From positions 1 through 64,000 of the forward strand of contig JAUSJX010000098.1 of the NCBI GenBank assembly GCA_030647435.1: a stretch of DNA of 64,000 nt, read 5' to 3'. The notes beneath the pieces were generated by a model. That model searched no databases and was not told where the DNA came from. It saw only the letters and a list, made by a program, of their open reading frames with translations. Positions within the stretch are counted from its first letter, which is position 1. The number at the start of each line of letters is the position of its first letter. This DNA is from Candidatus Rokuibacteriota bacterium (lineage in GTDB: Bacteria; Methylomirabilota; Methylomirabilia; Rokubacteriales; CSP1-6). Shown piece after piece: positions 57,889 through 64,000 of the stretch. The translations under genes and the position numbers were made by a program.

Positions 57889-59439
57889 CTATACCGGCAT
57901 CACTCCGTGCTTCTTCCAGGGGCGGTCGACCTTCTTGGTGGCGGCCATCTCGAGGGCGCGGATCAGGACGGGCCGGGTCTCCCGCGGGTCGATGACGTCG
58001 TCGATGAAGGCGCCGGCGGCGGCGATATAGGGGTTGATGAGCTTGCGGAACTCCTCGACCCGGCTCGCGCGCTCTTCGTCGGGGTTGGCGGCGGCGGCGA
58101 TCTCCTTGCGGAAGATGATGTTGGTGCCGCCCTCGGGACCCATCACTGAGATCTCCGCCGTAGGCCACGCGACGATCAGGTCGGGTTCGTATGCCTTGCC
58201 GCACATGACGAAGTAGCCTGCGCCGTACGCCTTGCGCACCACCACCGTGACCTTCGGCACCGTCGCCTCGCTGACGGCGTAGAGCATCTTGGCGCCGTGT
58301 CGGATGATCCCCTGCTTCTCGACCTTGGAGCCGACCATGAAGCCCGGGACGTCCTGGAGGAACACCAGGGGGATGTGGAAGGCGTCGCAGAGCATGATGA
58401 AGCGCGCGGCCTTGTCGGCCGAGTCCACGTCCAGCGCCCCGCCCAGCACCATGGGCTGGTTGGCGACGATGCCGACGGAGCGGCCGCCCAGGCGGGTGAA
58501 GCAGGTGATCAGGTTCTTCGCCCAGCCCGGCTTGATCTCGAAGAAGTGTCCGCGGTCCACGATGGCCGCGATGACCTTCTTCATGTCATAGGCCCGGCGC
58601 GCGCTGTCGGGCACGATAGAGAGCAGCGCCTCGTCCATCCTGTCGGCGGGGTCGTCGCTCGGCAGGATCGGCGGCTGCTCGAGGTTGGACCCCGGGAAGT
58701 AGGACAGGTACTCCTTGATCGCGTCGATGCATGCGGCGTCGTCGGCCACTTCGAGATCGGCCACGCCGGAAATCTCCGTGTGGACCTTGGAACCGCCCAG
58801 CTCCTCCGCGGTGATGTCCTCGCCGACGATGGCCTTGACGAGCGGCGGGCCGCCCAAGGCCATGTGGCTCGTGCCCTTGACCATGGGCACGAAGTCCGAC
58901 AGCGCCGGGATATAGGCCGTGCCCGCCGCGCCCGGGCCCATCATGGCCGCGACCATCGGCACGACGCCCGACATGATGGATTCTTCCCGGAAGAGGAACC
59001 CCGACTGGGCGAAGGTGGAGCCGATGGCCTCCTGGATGCGCGCGCCCGCCGAGTCGATGAGCCAGATCATCGGCATGCGCTTGGAAAGCGCGGTCTCGCG
59101 CGCGCGGTTGCACTTAACCTCGGCCGTGCGCCCCATGGAGCCCGCCATCACCGTGAAGTCGTAGGCGATCAGCGAAGCCGGCCGGCCGTTGATCTTGCCG
59201 AAGCCCGTCACGACGCCGTCGGCAGGCGTCTCCTTGCCCTTCATGGCCGGCGAGATGTTGGCGTGGGTCGCGAGGAGCCCGATCTCGTAGAAGGAGCCCG
59301 GGTCGAAGAGGCGGTCGATCCGCTCGCGGACCGTCAGCTTGCCCTCAGCGTGCTGCTTGGCGATCGCTTCCGCCCCGCCCATGGCGAGCGCGCGCACGCG
59401 CCGCGCCTTGAGATCTTCAACCAGATCCTTCATGCCCAT
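57889..59439 (-). CDS. Acyl-CoA carboxylase carboxyltransferase subunit, PccB/MmdA type
   Basis: 516 residues, full length. Two crotonase-like halves: GRPASLIAYDFTVMAGSMGRTAE near 85-107 and the GPGAAGTAYIPALSDF oxyanion loop near 168-183 in the first, and FLQDVPGFMVGSKVEKQGIIRHGAKMLYA with RKAYGAGYFVMCGKAY in the second. The subunit moves CO2 from carboxybiotin to an acyl-CoA such as propionyl-CoA, acetyl-CoA or a methylcrotonyl-type substrate. The carrier and carboxylase genes lie just upstream. Substrate cannot be settled from sequence. Confidence 0.92.
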   Translation of the reverse strand: MGMKDLVEDLKARRVRALAMGGAEAIAKQHAEGKLTVRERIDRLFDPGSFYEIGLLATHANISPAMKGKETPADGVVTGFGKINGRPASLIAYDFTVMAGSMGRTAEVKCNRARETALSKRMPMIWLIDSAGARIQEAIGSTFAQSGFLFREESIMSGVVPMVAAMMGPGAAGTAYIPALSDFVPMVKGTSHMALGGPPLVKAIVGEDITAEELGGSKVHTEISGVADLEVADDAACIDAIKEYLSYFPGSNLEQPPILPSDDPADRMDEALLSIVPDSARRAYDMKKVIAAIVDRGHFFEIKPGWAKNLITCFTRLGGRSVGIVANQPMVLGGALDVDSADKAARFIMLCDAFHIPLVFLQDVPGFMVGSKVEKQGIIRHGAKMLYAVSEATVPKVTVVVRKAYGAGYFVMCGKAYEPDLIVAWPTAEISVMGPEGGTNIIFRKEIAAAANPDEERASRVEEFRKLINPYIAAAGAFIDDVIDPRETRPVLIRALEMAATKKVDRPWKKHGVMPV

Positions 59440-59446
59440 AGCGGCT

Positions 59447-59962
59447 TCAGGCCTTGGGCAGACGGTAGTAGAGCACCATGTCGGTCGGCGCCGGCGAGCC
59501 CTTGGTCATGGTCACCATGGTCGCGACCTCGCTGCGGTGATGGGTCGCGTGGTTGACCACGTGCTGGAGGAGCTGCCAGAGCGGCTGGCTGAAGGGCTTG
59601 CCGTCCGTCGCCTTGTAGTCCAGCGTCCTCTTGAGGTCTGCCGTCCCGAGGGCCGTCATGAAGGCCTTCTGCTCGGCCTCGAGCGCGTTCCAGCTCTTCC
59701 TGAGATCAGCCAGGCTCGCGAAGTCGGCGTCGCCGTAGAGCTTGGTCGGCGAATTTCCCTTCCAGCGTTCGAGCCAGATCCGGTCGGCGCCGTAGATGTG
59801 GGCGAGCATGCCCTTGAGCGTCGGGAAGCTGAACTGCTTGCCGACTTCCTTCCTGGCCGTATCTTCGCCCAGCGCCGCCACCTCGTCGAAGTGCTTGCGG
59901 TTGCCCCACCAGTGATAGCCCCAGATACCCCGAATCAGCTCACGGTCCAGCTCGAGCTCCAT
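59447..59962 (-). CDS. DinB/YfiT-fold metal-binding protein
   Basis: 171 residues. The four-helix DinB fold with the metal-binding histidine triad His55 (GMLAHIYGAD), His138 and His142 (VVNHATHHRSEV). Characterised relatives are nickel- or zinc-dependent thiol transferases using bacillithiol, mycothiol or glutathione. Here it lies between the carboxyltransferase and biotin carrier genes, eight and ten bases from them, so it is likely co-transcribed. Its role in acyl-CoA carboxylation, if any, is unknown. Confidence 0.88.
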   Translation of the reverse strand: MELELDRELIRGIWGYHWWGNRKHFDEVAALGEDTARKEVGKQFSFPTLKGMLAHIYGADRIWLERWKGNSPTKLYGDADFASLADLRKSWNALEAEQKAFMTALGTADLKRTLDYKATDGKPFSQPLWQLLQHVVNHATHHRSEVATMVTMTKGSPAPTDMVLYYRLPKA

Positions 59963-59972
59963 GGTCCGCCTC

Positions 59973-60188
59973 CTAGTCCAGGACGGCGACCGTGTCGCCT
60001 TCCTGCACGGTCTGCCCCTCGGCCACCTTGATCTCCTTCACCTTGCCGGCCCGCGGCGCCTCCACCGGGATCTCCATCTTCATGGACTCCAGCACGATCA
60101 CGGGATCTCCAGCTGCCAGCGAGTCGCCGACCTTGCTCGTGATCTGGAAGACCACGCCCGTGATGTGCGCCTTGACGTCTTCAGCCAT
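59973..60188 (-). CDS. Stand-alone biotin carboxyl carrier protein
   Basis: 71 residues, only the biotinyl domain. The biotinylated lysine is Lys37 in LESMKMEIPVEA (33-44). The ATG overlaps the end of the biotin carboxylase gene by eight bases (ATGGCTGA). A separate minimal carrier, rather than one fused to the carboxylase, is seen in several anaerobic and archaeal systems. Confidence 0.93.
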   Translation of the reverse strand: MAEDVKAHITGVVFQITSKVGDSLAAGDPVIVLESMKMEIPVEAPRAGKVKEIKVAEGQTVQEGDTVAVLD

Positions 60189-61524
60189 TGAACGCTCCTT
60201 GTTCGACCATCTGGGTATGGGTGCGTCCCTCGCGGAACGCCGCGCTTCGCATCACGCGCAGGTGGAACGGAATGGCGGTCTTGGGCCCCTCGACGACGAA
60301 GGCTCTCAACGCCGCCTCCATGCGGGCGATCGCTTCCTCGCGCGTCGCGCCCGCGGCCACCAGCTTGGCCAGCAACGGGTCGTAGTGTACCGAAACCTGG
60401 CAGCCTTCGGCGACCCCGCTTTCGAGGCGGATGCCGGGGCCTTGGGGCGGGCTCCAGCGTGTAATCGTCCCCGGCGAGGGCATGAAGTTCTTGGCCGGGT
60501 CCTCAGCGTAGATGCGGCACTCGATGGCGGCGCCGCGCTGGAGAATATCCTCCTGGCGCCACGGCAGGGCCTCCCCGGACGCCACCTTTAACTGAGCCTG
60601 GACGAGGTCGAGCCCCGTCACCTCTTCGGTCACGGGGTGCTCTACTTGAAGCCGCGTGTTCATCTCCAGGAAGTAGAACTCCTCACCCTGGACGATGAAC
60701 TCCATCGTCCCGGCGTTGACGTAGCCGACCGACCTGGCGCCCTGGACGGCCGCCGCCGTCAGGCGCTCCTTGAGGCCCTGCGGCAGGCACGGAGCCGGGC
60801 TCTCTTCGATGAGCTTCTGGTGGCGCCGCTGGATCGAGCACTCCCTCTCGTGCAGGTGCACCACCTGCCCGCCTCCGTCGCCAAAGACCTGCACCTCGAC
60901 ATGGCGCGGCTCGGTGAGATAGCGCTCCACGAAGAGCGCGGCCGAGCCGAAGGCCGCCTGCGCGCGGCGCTCGGCCGTCGCGTACGCCTGCGCGAGCGCC
61001 GATTCGTCTGCGACCTTGACCATGCCGATACCGCCTCCGCCTGCCGCGGCCTTCAGCATCACCGGGTAGCCGATCTCCCCCGCAGTCTGCCGGGCCAGGT
61101 CGAGCGAGGCGACGGGGCCTTCGCTGCCGGGCACGACGGGCACGCCGGCCCAGAGCATCTGGCGCCTCGCACCGACCTTGTCGCCCATCTGCTGGATCAC
61201 GCGCCATGGAGGCCCGACGAAGACGAGCCCCGCCTCCTCGCACGCCTTGGCGAATCCCCAGTTCTCGGAGAGGAAGCCGTAGCCGGGATGGATCGCCCCG
61301 GCGCCTGTCCGGCGCGCGGCCTCGAGTACGCGCTCGACGCTGAGATAGCTCTCCCGGGCGGGCGCGGGGCCGATCAGGACGGCTTCGTCGGCTTCACGCG
61401 CGTGGGGCCAGTCGGCGTCGGCCTCGGAGTAGACGGCGATCGTGCGGATACCGAGGGCCCTGCAGGCGCGGAAGATGCGGCGGGCGATCTCCCCGCGGTT
61501 GGCGACGAGGACGCTCTCGAGCAC
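60181..61524 (-). CDS. Biotin carboxylase subunit
   Basis: 447 residues. Carboxylates biotin with ATP and bicarbonate. VLVANRGEIARRIFRACRALG is the N-terminal domain signature, AAAGGGGIGM the ATP-grasp glycine loop, and FLEMNTRLQVEHPVTE the catalytic part near residue 285. It is as long as AccC and lacks the carrier domain found in PccA/MccA. The GTG at 61524 lies two bases after the stop of the upstream ferritin-like gene. Confidence 0.95.
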   Translation of the reverse strand: MLESVLVANRGEIARRIFRACRALGIRTIAVYSEADADWPHAREADEAVLIGPAPARESYLSVERVLEAARRTGAGAIHPGYGFLSENWGFAKACEEAGLVFVGPPWRVIQQMGDKVGARRQMLWAGVPVVPGSEGPVASLDLARQTAGEIGYPVMLKAAAGGGGIGMVKVADESALAQAYATAERRAQAAFGSAALFVERYLTEPRHVEVQVFGDGGGQVVHLHERECSIQRRHQKLIEESPAPCLPQGLKERLTAAAVQGARSVGYVNAGTMEFIVQGEEFYFLEMNTRLQVEHPVTEEVTGLDLVQAQLKVASGEALPWRQEDILQRGAAIECRIYAEDPAKNFMPSPGTITRWSPPQGPGIRLESGVAEGCQVSVHYDPLLAKLVAAGATREEAIARMEAALRAFVVEGPKTAIPFHLRVMRSAAFREGRTHTQMVEQGAFNG

Positions 61525-61526
61525 GC

Positions 61527-62498
61527 TCAGGCGGGCTGGGACTGCTCGATCTTGACCAGATCGAGGGCGCCGACCCGCCATCCGGCCTCGCCCTGCTCCC
61601 AGCGGGCGTTGAGCGTGACGGTGCCGCGCGCGCCCTCGAGCCGATACTTCACGATGCGGTGGCGGCCCAACTTCGCGAAGGCGGCCATGTGGTGCCGCGC
61701 GAGACGGACATCGTTGAGGGCCAGCAGCAGGGCCGCGTCGGGCGCTGCGTCGAGAAACCGGCCCAGCGCGACGCCGTCGCAGGCGACGAGAGCGTCGCCG
61801 AAGGCGCGTGCGCGCGTCTCGAGGTCCTCCGGGATGGACCACTTCTCACCGGCGCGCTCGAGACGGATGAACTCGCTCGCGTCGTCCGATATGGGCGGAG
61901 TCGCGCTCGCGTGCGCGCCCGCAGTCGGAGGCACCCCCTGCCCCGCCACGCCAAGGGCGGCCTCGAGCATCCCCGCAAGCTTCGCTTGCCAGGCCGCGAC
62001 GCGCGCCTGCACCTCGGGCGCCGCGGCGAGATGGCGGAGGATGGTCTCGCCGGCCCCGATGTGGCGCCGCTCGTCTTCGATGCAGCGGGCGAGAATCCTG
62101 CACGTGGGCGGCTCGTAGATCGGATTGGCGCTCTCGAGGTGCCTCACGTATACGGCGAGCAGGTGCGGCTTGAGCACGCGGTAGACGCCGGCCAGACGCT
62201 CGGCGGTCTCACCCGGCGCCTCGGGGGCCTCGATGGCATCCATGAACGCGACGAAGGTGTCGTTGGCCGGCTCGGATTCCTGGGCGTGAGCGCGCAACTC
62301 CGGCAGCCGCCTGCCCCACGCATCCGTGTGCTGGGCGTTGTCCCAGACGTGGCGGCCGAGCAGGAGCTTGGCCGAGAGCTCAGGCGTGAGCGCGATCCAG
62401 CCGGCCATGATGCGCGTCATGCGCTCGGCGGCGTAGCGGTAGTTGCGGCAGAGGCGGGCGGAGTCGTCCGCCGAGAAGTGACCTTCGAGGATCTGCAT
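61527..62498 (-). CDS. Degenerate ferritin-like protein with C-terminal NTF2-like domain
   Basis: 323 residues. Residues 1-160 are four helices parallel to those of the next gene's product. The second-helix EXXH becomes N54-A-Q-H57, and I find no third-helix glutamate at the equivalent place; E143-R-R-H146 in helix four is kept. After a Pro/Ala-rich linker (about 180-210), residues 225-318 look like a small NTF2/SnoaL-type sheet domain. It may be a non-catalytic partner. Two bases from the biotin carboxylase start. Confidence 0.7.
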   Translation of the reverse strand: MQILEGHFSADDSARLCRNYRYAAERMTRIMAGWIALTPELSAKLLLGRHVWDNAQHTDAWGRRLPELRAHAQESEPANDTFVAFMDAIEAPEAPGETAERLAGVYRVLKPHLLAVYVRHLESANPIYEPPTCRILARCIEDERRHIGAGETILRHLAAAPEVQARVAAWQAKLAGMLEAALGVAGQGVPPTAGAHASATPPISDDASEFIRLERAGEKWSIPEDLETRARAFGDALVACDGVALGRFLDAAPDAALLLALNDVRLARHHMAAFAKLGRHRIVKYRLEGARGTVTLNARWEQGEAGWRVGALDLVKIEQSQPA

Positions 62499-62535
62499 GG
62501 GAATCAGGGCTCTTTGGAATCAGTGCTCTGGGGGA

Positions 62536-63291
62536 TCAGTAGACCTGGGAGCGCTGTGTCGTCTTGATCAGGCGCTCGATCTCCTCGTCGGTGAAGCCCG
62601 CGAGCTTCCGGGCCTCGATCGCGATCGAGATGGGCACGACCTCGTGGTCACCCAGCTGCCTGGCGCCGCCGAGGTTGAAACGTTCGTCGATGGTCTCCTG
62701 GAACTCGATCGCCTTGCGCCGGCGCTCCGGGTCGCCCTCCGTCAGCTTCGTCAGCCACTTCGAGCCCATCCGCACGTGGGTAATCTCGTCGGCCAGCACG
62801 AAGTCCACGGCGCGCTCCAGGATGGGGTCGCCCATTTTCCGGCCGATGTAGACCAGCTGGTTGAAGACGTCGCAGGCCAGGCCCTCGAGGCCCCGGTTGA
62901 CGCCGGCCACGCGCGCGGCGGCGTCCTCGGCGCAGGCGCAGCGCCAGAGGATGGTCGTCTCTGGGTACTCGCCGATGTAGCCGCCGAGGTGCTCGAGGAG
63001 GCGGATGTAGATCTCGACGTGGCGGGACTCGTCCCAGACCTGGCGCGCCATGTCCATGGTGAACTCCCACGGCGCGTCGGGGAAGTCGTAGACACTGCGG
63101 CCGGCGCCCTCCATGGCCTGCATCTCGCCGACCAGGATGCCGTGGGCGCGCTCCTTGATGGACTCGCGGCTCGTCAACTCGGGGAAGGGCGTGAGCCCCT
63201 GGGAGACCTTGCTCTCCGCGACCTCCCGGGCCCGCATCCGGACGAAGCGGTCCTCGCGGGCCAGCTTGTCATACGCGATCTGACGCTCCAT
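62536..63291 (-). CDS. Ferritin-like diiron protein (DUF455-like)
   Basis: 251 residues, almost all helix, no signal peptide. A full diiron ligand set is visible: Glu57 or Glu61 in GEMQAMEG, E88-S-R-H91 in VWDESRHVE, Glu136 in RGLEGLACD and E169-I-T-H172 in ADEITHVRMG. Relatives include DUF455 proteins and the wider group of diiron oxygenases and oxidases. Reaction unknown. It lies 37 bases upstream of the degenerate paralogue on the same strand. A gap of 76 bases separates it from LivH. Confidence 0.8.
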   Translation of the reverse strand: MERQIAYDKLAREDRFVRMRAREVAESKVSQGLTPFPELTSRESIKERAHGILVGEMQAMEGAGRSVYDFPDAPWEFTMDMARQVWDESRHVEIYIRLLEHLGGYIGEYPETTILWRCACAEDAAARVAGVNRGLEGLACDVFNQLVYIGRKMGDPILERAVDFVLADEITHVRMGSKWLTKLTEGDPERRRKAIEFQETIDERFNLGGARQLGDHEVVPISIAIEARKLAGFTDEEIERLIKTTQRSQVY

Positions 63292-63367
63292 CGTGCCTCC
63301 CGGCGCTCAATGAACGGCTGTTCAGCGAGAGTCTAGCCGAACCCGCCGACGAAGGCAAATCGAAGGC

Positions 63368-64000
63368 TTACACGCGTTCCTTGAACTCCTTGCCGAGGAG
63401 GCCTTCGGGGCGGATGAGCAGGACCACGATGATGATGACGAAGGCGAGGGTGTTCTTGAACTGGATGCTCAGGTAGGCCCCGGTCAGGCTCTCGGCCACG
63501 CCGAGGATGAGCGCGCCCAGGACGGCGCCGGGCAGGCTGTTGAGACCGCCCAGCACCGCGGCGGCAAAACCCTTCAGGAACGGGTCGAGCATGAAGAACG
63601 GGTCGAGCAGGAGCGCGGGCGCGAGAAAGATACCCGCCACGACGCCGAGGGCGGACGCCACCCCCCAAGAGACGGACAGGACCATCCGGGTCGGGATGCC
63701 GAGAGTCTGGGCGGCCATGACGTTCTCGGAGGTCGCGCGCATGGCCAGGCCGAGCCGCGTCTTCTGGACGAGGAGGTAGAGCAGCAGGCTGCCGACGAGC
63801 CCCGCGGCCATGGTCGCCAGCGACAGCTGGCTCACCACCACCGCCCCCATCTTGTACGTCTTGGTGTCGGAGATCGGAAAGGGCAGCGCGACGGGCTCGG
63901 CGCCCCACTTCCAGACCACCAGCCCCTGGATGATGAGCGCCAGCCCCAGGGTCAGGATGATCATGCTGAGGAGGTTCGCCCCCCGCCGCTGCGCCTTCAC
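63368..64000 (-). CDS. Branched-chain amino acid ABC transporter permease LivH-type, partial
   Basis: The visible 210 codons are the C-terminal part; the gene runs off the right edge, so about 80 residues are missing and the GTG at the edge is probably an internal valine. Several hydrophobic segments and the sequence TRLGLAMRATSENVMAAQTLGI, followed by FLKGFAAAVLGGLNSLPGAVLGALILG, are the LivH/LivM EAA-like loop and later helices. It would import branched-chain or related amino acids, or amides, with LivM/G/F and a binding protein outside the window. Confidence 0.88.
   Translation of the reverse strand: MKAQRRGANLLSMIILTLGLALIIQGLVVWKWGAEPVALPFPISDTKTYKMGAVVVSQLSLATMAAGLVGSLLLYLLVQKTRLGLAMRATSENVMAAQTLGIPTRMVLSVSWGVASALGVVAGIFLAPALLLDPFFMLDPFLKGFAAAVLGGLNSLPGAVLGALILGVAESLTGAYLSIQFKNTLAFVIIIVVLLIRPEGLLGKEFKERV

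Overview
The window is 64 kb of GC-rich bacterial chromosome. Gene content is core metabolism and translation. I see no phage genes, insertion sequences, CRISPR array, rRNA or tRNA. The base composition, an F420-type luciferase-like oxidoreductase, split biotin carboxylases, ferritin-like proteins and a LivH permease together look most like Candidatus Rokubacteria or a relative (Methylomirabilota/NC10). That placement is an inference from gene content, not a phylogeny. No gap between genes exceeds 300 bases; the longest, 52790-53058, lies upstream of the sigma factor.

Layout. 1-1596 (+): a signal-peptide monohaem protein and a membrane-anchored five-haem cytochrome. 1637-3848 (-): rpiB-glyA-nrdR behind a TTGACA promoter. 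3918-10679 (-): mobA, an unknown 269-residue protein, a 43-residue basic protein, thiI, a beta-CASP metallo-beta-lactamase, a PlsC acyltransferase and an MFS transporter, mostly with overlapping ends. 10676-22822 (-): nearly the whole de novo purine pathway (purB, C, S, Q, L, F, M, N, H, D), with an HTH-TPR protein between purH and purD; purE and purK are not in the window. 22819-35019 (-): the rimP-nusA-ylxR-infB-ylxP-rbfA-nrnA-truB-ribF-rpsO-pnp-M16 peptidase series. It starts from a promoter whose transcript would open with a terminator-like hairpin. 35164-41420 (-): uppS-cdsA-dxr-rseP-ferredoxin-proS. 41560-47541 (-): rplM-rpsI-argC-argJ-rpsB-tsf-pyrH-frr. 47638-52055 (-): ACT-domain malic enzyme, ALG5-like glycosyltransferase, aminotransferase, HIT protein and nth.

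From 52.1 kb the organisation loosens. A YceI protein and a primary-type sigma-70 factor lie on +. An MMPL transporter (-) converges on the sigma gene. An F420-type LLM oxidoreductase (+) converges on a minus-strand cluster of two ferritin-like proteins, biotin carboxylase, a 71-residue biotin carrier, a DinB-fold protein and a carboxyltransferase. A truncated LivH permease runs off the right edge.

The genes from 52055 down to 1637 are all on the minus strand, and about seventeen neighbouring pairs share a 4-base ATGA/GTGA stop-start overlap. This implies extensive translational coupling of nucleotide synthesis, ribosome biogenesis, RNA decay and isoprenoid/phospholipid synthesis. No complete novel defence or mobile system is present. 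The least explained pieces are the paired intact/degenerate ferritin-like proteins beside the carboxylase, the 43-residue basic protein coupled to thiI, the HTH-TPR protein in the purine operon, and the rimP and rpsB leaders.
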